Source: Delphinapterus leucas (lineage: Eukaryota; Chordata; Mammalia; Artiodactyla; Monodontidae). Taken from it: a stretch of DNA of 64,000 nt. Numbering within the stretch: position 1 is the stretch's first letter; every line of letters starts with the position of its first letter. The DNA lies in NCBI RefSeq assembly GCF_002288925.2, contig NW_022098021.1, forward strand, positions 28,970,667-29,034,666. Direction: 5' to 3'. The notes beneath the pieces are model-generated. The model worked only from the letters and a program-made list of their open reading frames with translations, was not told the origin of the DNA and ran no database searches. Of this stretch, positions 35,530-47,559 are shown piece after piece. The translations under genes and the position numbers were made by a program.

Positions 35530-36552
35530 AATTCCATTTAGGTCATCAGTCTTATAAGAAAAAAAATAATAAAGTTCTTTCTTGTTTTTCTTTTTCTTTC
35601 AGAGGTATCAAAAAATATCTTGCTCCTTAACAGATCACAGGATTGTGAGCATCTATTTAGAATTGAAAATGTACAGTACCATAATAATAATCTATAGTAA
35701 AGGAAGGATCAATCTAACATTTAGCATTATAAGTCATTCTTATTCTTGCACTATAATGTCAATAATTTAGATATTTCTACCAAAGTTTTAATTATTTTAA
35801 AATATGTTTCAAATAAAATTTCAAATTTGTGCAAATATCTCTCTATGATGATGAGTTTGAACTTCAGATAAATACTGATTTTTATCCTTTGAGCATTTAG
35901 CTTTTGGTCCAAATACTTATTCAGTATACCTCTAATTTATACCTCTACTTTACCATATCCTAGCATGAAGTCCTAGCTTTACTAAGCAAGAGGTAAGTAT
36001 TTGTGTAACTAATCCATTAATTAGAAAACAGTCCAAATATTATGTTTGCTAACTTCTAATTCTCTTTCATTGCTGATTTTAGGCTCTATAAATTATAAGA
36101 TATTAAGGAATTGCTTGCCACAAATGAACTTATTCCTATCTCAAATTTATAGCAATGGATTCCAGGGTGCCTCCATCTTTTTTCTATAATGATGGTTTAT
36201 CCAATTGTTAAGGGAATACATATAAACACAAAAAATTTTAATGCAAATAAAAAACTCTGATACCTCACATTTGGGTAGATTCAACACTGTTAACATAAAC
36301 TAACACTGAGTTTGCAGTGATTTCTTGTATCTGAAAAACTTTGGCTAAACTCAGGTGACATTGTGTCCATATAAGTAAGACTTACTAATCTCTCTCAGGA
36401 TTCCTAAATCTTAAACTTAAATAAATAAACCTTATAAAACAGTAACTCTTTAGCCTGCAATTACAAATTTATAGCAAAGCAGAAGAAAATTTTTTAAAAA
36501 GCAAATAACATAGTTCAAAAAAAAAAGTCCTTGGGGGCTGTTTATTGCCCCT
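35530..36552. other. No recognised feature
   Basis: AT-rich, no long frame, no repeat recognised. Confidence 0.5.
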
Positions 36553-36793
36553 CAGCAAGTTGTCCCCAACATTTTTGACACCAGGGACCAGTTTCGTGGA
36601 AGACAATTTTTTCACGGATGAGGGTGGGGGGCAAGGGGTGCTTCAGCTAGAAATGCTAGCGATAGGGAGGATGGGGAGAGGCAGATAAAACTTCGTTCCC
36701 TTGACTGCCGCCCACCTTCTGCTGTGCAGCCCAGTACCTAAAGGGCCATGGACTGGTTGCGGTCTGCAGCCTGGGGGTTGGGGATCCCTGCTG
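36553..36793. mobile_element. hAT-like DNA transposon MITE
   Basis: About 240 bases with imperfect terminal inverted repeats: 'cagcaagttgtccccaac' at the left and 'gttggggatccctgctg' at the right. Inner blocks ('accagggaccagtttcgtgg', 'aagacaattttttcacggat', 'aaagggccatggactggttg') match a common mammalian hAT family. It is short and has no transposase, so it is non-autonomous. The expected 8-base duplication is not recognisable. Confidence 0.65.
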
Positions 36794-38886
36794 TAAACCA
36801 ATCATGAGTCCCTCTTAGGTGCCTGGGAGAACTTAAACTTAACATATTATATTGACTGTTTTTATCAGCTGGAATCATTCCACACCAAGGGAAATATTCA
36901 CTCAGTGCAGTCTTTCGGATACACCTGAAAAGTAAGCTAAATTTAAATGTTAAACTGTGGCTATTAACATAACATTTTTAGTACATCCAAATTAAATGCA
37001 TTTGTTATCTTGTATCCAAAATACTTGCCTTTATGTGGATAATTTTACATTTATCTATAATATGCACCTTTAAATGCCCACTGAGATATTCATTCTCAAT
37101 ATCAAAAATATATAAGAAAAAAATCCAACATCCATAGTATGAGGTAGGTTTAGCTTGGTCTTTCATGGTAAAATAGGAGATGGTACTCCACATTCTCAGA
37201 ATGCAAAATGTTCTTCTTGCCCATCTACAGAATAGCAATGCAGAAAAGATGAAAATACCCCACATCTAGTCAAAAGTAAGATTTCAATTCCATGTTGAAG
37301 GTTATCTGCCTATGAAATAGAACAATATACTTCACATTCTTATAAAGTTTTTTATCAGATTGATGTCACAAAGTATAATTAAGCAATTTGGAAAACTAGC
37401 TATCTTTTTTAAATATCAGGGATTTACACTTATTTTACTAAGGTTAATGTCCTGTATAAAAATAGTTTTTTGATTCATCTTGAAAGTACAAGTGCATTCA
37501 AACAGTAACTAGCTTATTCTGCTATTCTCTAATAGAACTGCTACTAATATTCATAATAATATACATAATAGCACATTTTGAATGGTGTGTTCCCAGGTAT
37601 ATTCTAACTCATTTAGCACTCATAATGCTTAAAAATAGATAAAAAAATCATTTGGAGATGAACTATATAATATCCCCAAGAGCACAATCATTCAATCAAT
37701 TACTTTTTCATCAATATTTATTATCTCTTATATGCTAAGGGTACAACAATTAACAGATAAAATTCCTGTATTTCTGGAGATCACAAGTCTCTGGCTTCTT
37801 CCATAAACTACTTAAAAAACAGCAATAATATTATCTTTCTGTATTTTCTTAGAAAAGTATGCCCTCACTACTCATGAATCTTTATGTTATATATTCAGAG
37901 AAACTCTCCATGCCAAAACTCTATTGTTTCAAATTTATTTATGCTTGCGAAATATCTTGTGATAGTGAACTCTAAGTCAGAACAGATTATTTATGAAAAC
38001 GTAAAGTCTAACTACATTGACTCTGAACATACTTGCATCAAATGGATCTAGGTTTTCCACTTCCTATCTGAAATAAGACAATCTTCCCTAGCCTAAGGCA
38101 TAGTTGAAAGACAATATTCAAATATCCACTTAAATCTTTGATGGAAAAATATAAAAGTTCCATGTAAAAAAAAAAAAGAAAATGCTGTGAGCCAAAGTGA
38201 GGTGATTAAGATGGCTATTATCTGGCTGTTTTAGATTTTGAATTCAGATAGCCAGGCATGCATTACCTCTTATCTTGTAAATCTCCAATTGCAGAGGTAA
38301 TGCTCTGTGCTCATTTATGTGAAATCAAAGTTAGACCCCCAAAATGGAATCTTTATACAAAATGCAATCTCTCAAGCATTGGAACATGGTGATGGAGATT
38401 TTACAATAAAGCTTTGAGTTATAATTCCAAGGCATAAAGGCTAGAAAAGTAAGCAGGAAAAAAGTACAAGTCATCTCTAGGACATCTGAGATTAGTGTAT
38501 TTTGTGTTTTTTATATTATATTTCATCAAAATGAATGTACACAATTCTTTTAAAAGTCTGACATTTTATCCAGACTTGAATCAATCTGGAAATAATGAAT
38601 ATTACCTCAGACTATTGAATCGTATTTCTCAAAGTTTCTTTAGAGATTACCTAAATGACCTCTGTCTCCAAACAAAACAGAATACACCATAAGAGATAAA
38701 AAGAAACCGTGTGCTTAAGGCTGGAGGGGAAGAAGTTTCCACCTTCACTCACATTTTCAGTATTTAAGGGCTACCAGGCCCAGGGATACTGTCATTCTTT
38801 GACGCTCTTTTCTGACTGTGGCAGGTTTTGTATTGTTTAAGTAAAGTGTTTCAGAGGTTCTACACTTTTTTACTAAACCAAAAAAG

Positions 38887-38917
38887 AAAAAGAGAGAGAG
38901 AGAGAGAGGGAGAGATT
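38887..38917. repeat. (AG)n microsatellite
   Basis: About 30 bases of AG units with one GGG interruption. Confidence 0.9.
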
Positions 38918-39364
38918 TGGGGATATTGGTGCCACTTCCCAGAAGTGACACTTTCCCCTCCTCATTCCCTTTCTACTTTTTCAAAAGTCCCAGTAAAGGA
39001 AAAATTGTTAAGGGATATTTGCCAGGGATGCAAGCAGAGTCGACTGCCTCCTCAAGTGCTGATATCTAATTGAAGTATCCTTCCTAAAAGTTGAGCGCGA
39101 TTTCCCTTACTAATGCACTACGAAGTTCACAGTTGCTCCCCCTAGTGTTCCCATCGCTTTATTACAGAGTGCTTAGTCTAGAGCCACACAATAGAAAGAG
39201 TGGTTGGCAATCTTACTTGAAAATTGATTAGGGAGATAATTTAAAGGTACAAACCCAGGACTTTTCTACAGAGATTCTCATTCAGTTGATCTTAGGATTG
39301 GACAGGCATTTGTATTTTTATTTTTATTCTCTAGATTATTCTGATGCACTGTAAAGTCAAGTCA

Positions 39365-39490
39365 CAACAAGTCTGAGCCTCAGTTTTCTGTAGTGGAGAT
39401 AATTCTTGCTGTACTGCCTTACAGTGATTATGGGAGAATCAAGTAATTCAATGCATTCAAACATGCATTTAGTGTACTGCACAATCACAA
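39365..39490 (+). repeat. MIR SINE fragment
   Basis: 'gagcctcagttttctgtagt' then 'ggagataattcttgctgtac' and 'gtgattatgggagaatcaag' follow the order of the MIR 3' half. Old and diverged. Confidence 0.5.
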
Positions 39491-41050
39491 CATGTTCTCT
39501 ACAGTAAGATATGGTAGTTTCAAGCATTTCAGTATGATCATGTACTTTAAGGTTGGTTGCTGACTGTTCAATTCCAGAGAAAACATAATTAATACATATT
39601 TTTAGTCTTATATTAAAATCAAGACAATTTTACAGAGGCAATGAAAGCATTCCTCTATTTTACCTAACTTAGCAAAGCAAGTAAATACTAAAAACCAAAA
39701 CAAAACAAAACTTGATGATCCTTTGGTTGAATTGGCAAATCTATTACTATATTTGTATCATGGAGATGAAACTTAAACATGATGCTTCAGATACCCAGAG
39801 TTTATACTTCAACAATTGTGAAGTTGAAACGTATGCCAACTGCTCATGTAGAACTTTAGAATATTCTTATTACACGCTCTTTAAAAAAACTCAACAATGA
39901 AGTAATTCAAATATTGTACAAAATTCAAATAGAAAGAATAGATAAAACTGAGGGAGTTTCCATCTTGGTACATTATACTGAACAAGGCAGTTAAGTCCAT
40001 AAAACTGATATGGCAAATTAGTTCCAACTGGCTCCTTCTGATGCTTAAGTGAGAGCAAATCCAGCTATCTGATAATGACACGAAAAAACACAGTGAAGAC
40101 ATCTCACTGTAGAGGCAACAAGCAGTGGCTGAAGCTTCCTAGTTCTGCCTTATTATTTTTGAACAGACTTTTCTGTTCAAAAAATTTCAGCTCATTTAGC
40201 ACAGTAAACAGAACTGTGAAAATGATCTAATGACATTACTTTCCATGGAGTGGATTTTGATGTTACAGTTTTTATTCATTTATTTATTAAAGCAAATCCA
40301 CCTTAAGGTATGGGAAAAAAGAGTAATGCTTCTTTCTACATTCAAATTTCTCAGTGGTCAAATGAGCGCAATTTGAGTACAATTCAGAGAGGTAAGAGCA
40401 TTTCAAGAAAATATATTGTTTAAAGTAATTATGGAAAAATGTACCTTCATTCTTACCACGTAATAGTATTTTATTCTTAAAGTAGAGATACTTAAGTCAA
40501 CATGATTGGTTTAAGAGTAAATATTTTGGCAATTATTACTCTGCGTTGCCATCATAGTTTGATTTTTTGATCTTTATTTTTGACTGCACCAACCACTCAA
40601 AGGAAAAAAAAAACAGGAATATTGAGAAAATGACAAAATACAAATCCGTGAAGAAAATTTTAAACATAAAAGTTCTATGAAGAGTTATCTTACAACAAAG
40701 AGTGAACATTGCTTTGTGGCAGTCTTCATCTTTTCTAAATCAGTAATTGGAAGTTTAACTTTTGTAATTCACATCTTCATCCTTCTTTTGCCCTCCCCCA
40801 GTATACAGTTTTTCCGTATTTATAAGCCCCTCTTTTCAGCCCCTCTTTCCTAGTTTAATCAACAGTCTTTCCTTTCTTTCCGTCACTAAGTGGAGTATCA
40901 CCTACCACCATTTATATGTTCTATGAAAATAAGTGACAGAATGTTTATTTCTGAGTTTGAGTAGTGTGCTTAGATATACTTATATAAACATTTTAGGACA
41001 GTGGTGAGACATTTTTAACATGTCACTGGTATGTTTAAGAACATTAACAA

Positions 41051-41336
41051 TGGACTTCCCTGGTGGTGCAGTGGTTAAGAATCCACCTGCCTATGCAGGG
41101 GCCACAGGTTTGAGCCCTGGTCTGGGAAGATTCCACATGCCATGGAGCAACTAAGCCCATGCACCACAGCTACTGAGCCTGAGCTCTAGAGCCCATGAGC
41201 CACAACTACTGAGCCCACGTGCTCCACAACAAGAGAAGCCACCGCAATGAGAAGCCTGCATACCACAACAAAGAGTAGCCCCCCACTCGCCACAACTAGA
41301 GAAAGCCCGCACGCAGCAACGAAGACCCACCACAGC

Positions 41337-41367
<31 letters not shown>

Positions 41368-41370
41368 GAA
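41051..41370 (+). mobile_element. CHR-1-like SINE, long form, plus strand
   Basis: Starts 'ggacttccctggtggtgcag', the B-box-like 'aggtttgagccc' follows at about 41106, and the body contains repeated 'gagcccatg'/'gagccacaactactgagccc' modules; it ends in (AAAT)n. At about 320 bases it is longer than the CHR-2-like copies. The flanking duplication 'aagaacattaacaa' (41037-41050) / 'aagaatattaacaa' (41371-41384) has one mismatch. Confidence 0.9.
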
Positions 41371-41394
41371 AAGAATATTAACAACAAAAAACAA

Positions 41395-41570
41395 TATATT
41401 CTATGCTAGGCACCGTTCTTAAGTGCTTAATTTCTGAACTAATTTAATCCTCACACCAAGCTAAGTGAGGTGCGATTGTTCTTGTTTCAAAGCCTGGATT
41501 CAAACCCAGGCATTCTGCTTTGAGAGTCTAGGGTCATACCACTTCCACCAAGACCTTTAACTACCTTAAT
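41395..41570 (-). repeat. MIR SINE fragment, antisense
   Basis: 'tgctaggcaccgttcttaag', 'ctaatttaatcctcacacca' and 'ggattcaaacccaggcattc' follow the antisense MIR consensus order; the last covers the tRNA-like B box. The middle part is partly deleted. Confidence 0.65.
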
Positions 41571-43063
41571 CCACTTAAAACCTTTACCAAGAGCAAACAC
41601 CATTAAAGAAAAACTGTCACTGAAATCATCTCTTTTAATGCAAACAAAATCCAAACCTGAATACTTTATTTAATCGGGTGCACTAAATATATCAGTTGAA
41701 ATCAACACATTGCTGGACACTTAGGTAATATTTTTAAGAACTCTAAAATAATGCAAAGTGCCCTGCGGATTTCAGTGTAGTGGGATTTTTCCTATTTAGC
41801 GTTTGCACCATTTCCGACCTTAGTGTCTATTACTTTTGGAAGAAAAGAGATGAACTCTGTCTCATTTGTCTTTTTTCAAATATTTGGTATAATTCTTTCC
41901 CTGTATAAAAAGGAGAAAAACCTTTCCAAATTGAAAGTTTAAAAAAATGTAGAGAAACTATGGGAGAGATGCCCCCAAGATTAGTGTAAGAGGTAGGATC
42001 AATAAGGCTTAGCTGATTAAGCCTTATTTTAGTAGATAAGGCCCAGAGTTTTCAGAATTTCTAGAATAGAAAGAAACAAATAGAATATCATATCAAGAAA
42101 GAGTTAATCCTTCTGTGAGTAAGTGCAAAATGAAGGGTTATTAAATATAAGTTTCAAATCATCCCATAAAAGCTCATATTAGAAAATAAAGTCATTCAAA
42201 GTAACTCTTAAAAATTAAAATCAAGTAAACATAGATTATTAAACTTTGGTTACTGAAAATAATACATAACAGAAATGTGCTTGTGCAATATTAAAAATAG
42301 CAGTAAGACATGTCTGCAAATTAAAATTTCCTTAATTAATGGTTAGACAAATTTCCTAATTATTGACTTTTCTATAAAATATTTAAATGCATGCTAAACT
42401 TTGAGGGTTAAAAATGTCTTTATCTCCTAAAGTGAATGATCACCATATTTTATATTTTTTTGCTAGCTGTAATTTCATAAAATTGGGATGTTTTAATCAT
42501 TTGGATATAAAAATATGGTCTAGATAAATATTATATATATATATTTATCCTTATTATTTATATAGTCATATATAATTTCAAGCAACAGGATATGACAGAA
42601 CAGTGTTTCCTTTTTATTCATTAGAAATGTCGCGGTTTGACATATTACTTTAAAGATGAATCATACTCTTGTTCCTCATTTAATACATCAAAGTGCCATT
42701 TTAATAAAACATGATATATTAAAAAAATCACTCCTTGCAGAAATTAAAGAATTCTACTATTACAGAGAATATAGCTGTTAACCAGGAGAAGCCTCTTAAT
42801 GTATGGATGAGGTAACTAAGTTAGGCTATGTAACTTGATTCAACCATTCAGCTATACACTGGCAGAGTGATGATAGAATGAACGAATATCTAGTCCAAAG
42901 TTCTGTCTGCATGCAGTTGTCAGTTATACGGTTATCATATTGAAAGGTGTGAATTTATAAATTAAGGATGAGTATTAGTGATGCATTTAACATATATGTA
43001 TAAATAACCCAATCTGGTTTTTTTCTAACTAAAAATTTATCTTTTCCATGATTCTCTTCATTT
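41571..43063. other. No recognised gene
   Basis: AT-rich. A weak MIR-like stretch near 42815-42905 (minus). Short TA run at 42527-42545. Confidence 0.5.
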
Positions 43064-43073
43064 TGAAGCTCTC

Positions 43074-43301
43074 TCTCTTTTTTTCAAAATTTAATTTAAT
43101 TTAATTTTTTTGCGATATGCGGGCCTCTCACTGTTGTGGCCTCTCCCGTTGCGGAACACAGGCTCGGGATGCGCAGGCTCAGCGGCCATGGCTCACGGGC
43201 CCAGCCGCTCCATGGCAGACGGGATCCTCACGGACCGGCGCACGAACCCGTGTCCCCTGCATCGGCAGGCGGACTCAACCACTGTGCCACCAGGGAAGCT
43301 C
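43074..43301 (-). mobile_element. CHR-2-like SINE, minus strand
   Basis: Plus-strand order: tail complement (TTTAA repeats, 43085-43111), 'gcgggcctctcactgttgtg', 'gcacgaacccgtgtcccctg' (B box on the minus strand) and the end 'caccagggaagct'. A 10-base duplication 'tgaagctctc' flanks it (43064-43073 and 43302-43311). A few bases of the head are missing near 43275 compared with the 15661 copy. Confidence 0.93.
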
Positions 43302-43311
43302 TGAAGCTCTC

Positions 43312-44150
43312 ATTTTATGGTTTATTCCCTAATTTGTTACTGAAGGTTTATTAAAAAACAAACAAACAAACAAAAAAACAGAATTTACAATCACATTTAA
43401 TATGATTTTAGAGTTCTATTGGGTACTAATGAAAATTCATCAGATTACTTCCTGAAAACTCATTTATTAAGTAAAATCATCATGTTGTATAACAGATGCT
43501 TTTTTTGGAAAGGTCCAAACTTTGGAACAAAGTAGTTAAAAATCAACCTAAGCTAAGAATACTTTGGCCATATTTTAATTATCATTATTTTTAATCTAGA
43601 ATCCCATGAAATTCACTGTGTGATGATTTATTTATTGATTTGTCCAATGCATTCATTCATTCAATCATCAAGCTATCATTCAGTGCCTGTGATGGTGTTG
43701 AAATGCTTGTAAACATTGAGATGTTTAGGACAGTGGTTCTGGTTTTCAAAACTTATATTACTCTAGGATGGCTAAGTAATTATAGAAAACAAATTAATTA
43801 AACAAGGTACAATACATGTGACCATGACACATATATCAGCATGTTTGAAGACCTTTTGGATGAGGTGGTACTTGAGGTGAATCCTTTGGAATAAAAATGG
43901 GCCATTTAAATGAAGAATATTATGATAGTTTCTGTGCAGGAGTTGGTGAGTTGGTGAAGACCATATGCCAAGTTCTTCAGGACTCCAAGAGCACCTTGTG
44001 GTGGCAGGAGTGTTGCCAAAAGATATAGAATTAAAGAGTATGAAAATGAGCTTAAGGAACTGGGAGACAGAACTGAAGAGCCAATATGTACCTAACATAA
44101 GTTTCTGAAAAAAATAATTTTAAAAACTGAGAATCAGCATACAAAGTGAT
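43312..44150. other. No recognised gene
   Basis: AT-rich, with a (CAAA)n run at 43357-43379. A 108-codon minus frame (44098-43772) has no homology I recognise and is probably chance. Confidence 0.5.
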
Positions 44151-44750
44151 TGTAGTAGGCAGAACAATGGTACTCTAAAGATATTCACATCTTAATTCCT
44201 AGAACCTGGACTAACTTGCCTTACATGGCAAAGGAGTTTTGCAGATGTGATTATTGGTACAGATCTTGAAATAGTGAGATTATCCTAGATTATCAGGGTA
44301 GTTATCATCTAATCACATGAATACATAAAAGCAGAAACCTTTCTTGGCTGCAGTCAGAAAAAGATGGAAGAATAATTAAAGAGATATGGCATTAGAAGGA
44401 AGAGACTTGCCCTTGCTGGCTTTGAAGATGGAAGAAGAGGGTCATGAACCAAGCAATGTAGGTGCATCTACAAACTGGGAATAGCCTTGAATTTACAACC
44501 AGTAAGAAAGAGGGGCCTCAGTCCTACAACTGCAAGGAACTGAATTCTTCCAATAAACCAAATGGACAAGGAAATGAATCCTCACAAAGCCTCCAGAAAG
44601 GAAGATAGCCCTACCAGTACCTTAATTTTAGCCAGCTATATTCATGTCCAACTTCTGACCTACAGAATTATAAGATAATATATTTGTGTTGGTTAAGTCA
44701 CTAAATTAAATTTGTGATAATTTGTTATGGCAGCAATAAAAATTAATTCA
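44151..44750 (+). mobile_element. LTR (MaLR-like), same family as 28221-28718
   Basis: About 600 bases starting TG and ending CA. Shared ordered landmarks with the 28221 copy: 'ggcagaacaatggtactcta', 'ttgccttacatggcaaagga', 'gctggctttgaagatggaag', 'aaagcctccagaaaggaag', 'taagtcactaaatt' and 'gtgataatttgttatggcag'. A polyadenylation-like AATATA/AATAAA zone lies near the 3' end. No clean duplication; a six-base 'caaagt' occurs just outside both ends. Confidence 0.6.
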
Positions 44751-44754
44751 AAGT

Positions 44755-44880
44755 TAATACCCCAAAACTGAGGCATAAGAAAGCTAAGCAAACTTTCATA
44801 CAGCACAAAGTTGTGAGACAAGAATTCAATCCAGGGACCTCAAAAGCAGGGCCCATTATCTTAATAAATTGCATAATTAT
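44755..44880 (-). repeat. MIR SINE fragment, antisense
   Basis: 'aaaactgaggcataagaaag' then 'catacagcacaaagttgtga' and 'agaattcaatccagggacct' follow the antisense MIR order. Immediately downstream of the LTR. Confidence 0.55.
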
Positions 44881-46021
44881 AACTGAATCCCTAAAGAAAA
44901 CACATTTCTTTTGGGTAACTAAAGATAACTCCAAACACTTTCTATACTTACATCTCCAATAAAAACTCAAAGCCAAAATAGTAAAACCCACAAATTTTCT
45001 GGAAATAAATTGAAAGATGAAATAAATATGTACAACTAAAAAAATACTATTAAGAACCAAACATGTAAAAATATGTAAATATAGAAAACACAAACACATA
45101 TATTCTCAAAGGTAACTTCTGGGAAAAATAGAAATCAAAGTCATAATTGCATAGATTAATAATTTATCAAAAAGGATTACTGTTTGGAAAATTTACTTAA
45201 CTGAAAAGACCAACAACCTCTCCTGTTTTAAAAATCAGAGAAAAATATAAAATTAAGGTTAAATAACTTTTAATATACAGTTGGCTAAGACAAACCTGAA
45301 TTCTCCCAAATCAAAAACTGAAATAAAAATATTAAGTGTAAAGCAGTAATAATTTTTAGCTAAAATCACAATTAGCCCTCAGAGCTGCATGTTGGAATTT
45401 TTGATGTCCAAGAGAGATAGAACCTTTGGCTTTTGGATTAATAAAAACATGAAACTTTTTATAGCCTCCCTTTATGTATATAAAGCTAGAAACCTGGAAT
45501 TTTGAACCTAAAAAAGTATCCACAGCATTGAAAGAACACTAGAAAACATCTAGTCAACTGTCAAAAGAATAATAATAAGTTGTGATTTAATGAAAGATAT
45601 AGATTAAAACCCCACATTTGATTCCCATGTATACAGCATAACAATCAAAACTGAAACCTAACATCATAGTAAAACAGTAGAACACCAAAGAAAGTAGAAA
45701 TTTTAAAAGGAAACAGCTAAAAAAGATAAAAATAAAACAGACTTCTCATGAGCAAATGTAAATGTCAGAAGCCAATATATTTAGGTCCCTGTAATATTTG
45801 AGAGGATAGAGACAATGTTTAATCTTAGGCTTTAAAAACTAGAAGGCATATTAAAATATTTAGGGAAAGAGACTTCTGGCTTCACTCCAGGAAATAGAAA
45901 GCTGTAAAGAGATTTTTCTAACAACCAAAGAATAAGTTTGATAATTTAAAAACTCATGATTTTTCTTGAGTTCACTAGGGTGTTCAGGAGACAACAAACT
46001 ACCTTGAAATCTAAGGAAATC
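44881..46021. other. Unassigned; possible ancient L1/HAL1 piece at 45540-45850
   Basis: The part around 45670-45830 ('agtagaacaccaaagaaagt', 'tctcatgagcaaatgtaaatgt' and on) loosely follows the ORF1 C-terminal region of HAL1/L1M elements, plus strand. Too diverged for certainty. A 118-codon minus frame (45099-44743) overlaps the MIR and has no recognised homology. Confidence 0.35.
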
Positions 46022-46464
46022 TGAAACATGTGGGGCTCCTGTGAACAGAAACCCTTCTGTCTCCCATTTCTTTTGGGCAAGACTCCAGCCTCCATGACAT
46101 TCCCTGAGTTCAAAGGGTGATATGAACCGCTGCTAATCAAGGGAGGAGCAGCCAAGAAACCACCAGAGGTAAGATTATGGGACTAGAGAAGCTCATCAAG
46201 ATTAGGAGACAAACACCTGAGATTAAGGGAGTGCAAGCCCTGCTCACACCCTAATCTTGTCAGAGACCCCACGTTTGAATGACTGTTGTAAAAACATTCA
46301 TCAAATACTCTGGGGTTAGGACACATAGTTTTTGAGGCAGAAGCCTGGTGTGTTCCCCTTTGCCTGGCAAAGCAATAAAGCTATCCTTTTCTACTTCACC
46401 CAAAACTCTGTCTCCAGGATTTGATTTGGCACTAGTGTACAGAGAGGCCAAATTTTCGGTAACA
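46022..46464 (+). mobile_element. Solo ERV LTR (ERV1-type)
   Basis: 443 bases beginning TG and ending CA, flanked by a perfect 4-base duplication AATC (46018-46021 and 46465-46468), the size usual for ERV1. It has a polyadenylation signal in 'caaagcaataaagctatcct' (about 46364-46383), followed by 'ctctgtctccaggatttgat', the style of an R-U5 region. There is no internal retroviral sequence, so a solo LTR from recombination. Confidence 0.7.
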
Positions 46465-46679
46465 AATCCAAGGCAAGAGAGGGCATGAACACTGGCTCAT
46501 CCTTGGCTGGGAAGAAAATGGAAGTCTCCCTACAAACAGGTAAGAAGAAGCCAGTTAATGTGTTTGACAATTTTCTAAAGGCTGAAAGTGGGCTAACACA
46601 TGTGTATAGAATCTAGTGGGAAAAGTTTACACCTAACAAAACAGGTAGGGAACTTCAGAAGAAAGAAACTATATGCGAT
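46465..46679. other. Unassigned spacer
   Basis: Sequence between the LTR and an L1 3' end fragment; nothing recognised. Confidence 0.5.
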
Positions 46680-46800
46680 GAAGTGGGGAAGGTGGTGTGC
46701 TGAATTGGGCAATTGGGATTGACATGTATACACTGATGTGTATAAAATTGATGACTAATAAGAACCTTCAGTATAAAATACAAACAAACAAAACAAAAAC
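46680..46800 (+). repeat. Cetartiodactyl L1 3' UTR fragment
   Basis: 'gggattgacatgtatacact', 'taaaattgatgactaataag' and a CA/A-rich tail resemble a terminal module of artiodactyl L1 3' UTRs; only about 120 bases, as in an extreme 5' truncation. Target duplication not resolved. Confidence 0.5.
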
Positions 46801-47024
46801 AACTAATACTAAATTTTCTTTGGGTTATTTGTATGTTAATATAAATGTTTCAGACATTACATGAAATTCCTAAAAATCTTATATGTTCTGGTATAATGTT
46901 TTAAGTCATAATTCTAGTTATTACTTTAAAATGTATATCTCAGAAATAACTAAATTTCCTTGTCAATTGCATTATTATGAACTTTCATCAAATCATTAAC
47001 CATGGTCTTTTTTAAGTCTTTTGT

Positions 47025-47521
47025 CATTTACAGACAGTTCTGCATGTACTCTGATGCTTTCAAAAATGTTCCTATAAAAGAGTTTCATCTTCAAGGAATT
47101 CATGGAAAAGACTGACAAGTACAGGTTTCTGGTAACTGACTATACTGCTGAACTGAATGAATAAGCATTTTCAGAACTCTAATGGAAAACTGATGAATTC
47201 ATAAAAGTGCTAACAAAAGATCAAGATAAAAAAATTAATTACATGGGGCTGAGTCAACTGATGAGGATGTTTATAATGTTTGTGACTTTCTGTTTGAAAA
47301 AAAAAATCCTACAAGGACTCAGAGGCAAAAAATATACAAATCAATTTTCACTGCAAAGTAAAGGAGCTGTTACAGTGGAGGATTACTGGACTGAATGTCA
47401 ATATTATGACATAGTATGAGTGTGTTTTGTGTTTGGTAATTGCAATCATTGTTTCTTTGTTGTGATCATCCATTTACTATGCTTGGTGTCAGTGTATTTA
47501 TCTCTTGTAAAAATAAAATAC
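47025..47521 (+). other. Unclassified segment ending in a polyadenylation-like signal
   Basis: About 500 bases unlike their neighbours: no L1, SINE or LTR landmark, a possible 70-codon frame (47207-47419, 'MLTKDQDKKINYMG'), then an AT-rich, UTR-like stretch ending 'ttgtaaaaataaaataca' directly before a (TG)n tract. It could be the 3' part of a retrocopied mRNA, or the 3' end of a repeat family I do not recognise. No function is proposed. Confidence 0.35.
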
Positions 47522-47550
47522 AGTGTGTGTGTGTGTGTGTATGTGTGTGA
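47522..47550. repeat. (TG)n microsatellite
   Basis: TG units with one A interruption, directly after the polyadenylation-like signal of the preceding segment. Confidence 0.9.
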
Positions 47551-47559
47551 AAAAAAGAA

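Larger units (their letters stand above)
36794..41036. other. No recognised gene; MIR scrap and (AG)n
   Basis: Over 4 kb of single-copy-looking sequence. Seen: (AG)n at 38887-38917, a MIR piece at 39365-39490, a weak MIR/L2-like patch at 37570-37780. Region 39070-39180 has several CpGs in an otherwise CpG-poor stretch. No frame with recognisable homology. Confidence 0.5.

Noticed and set aside
43772..44098. 108-codon minus-strand ORF as a host gene
   Set aside because: No recognisable domain, AT-rich composition, no splice or promoter context; length is compatible with chance in a 64 kb window.
44743..45099. 118-codon minus-strand ORF as a host gene
   Set aside because: Its end overlaps a MIR fragment and the rest has low-complexity Phe/Ile/Leu content; no family recognised.
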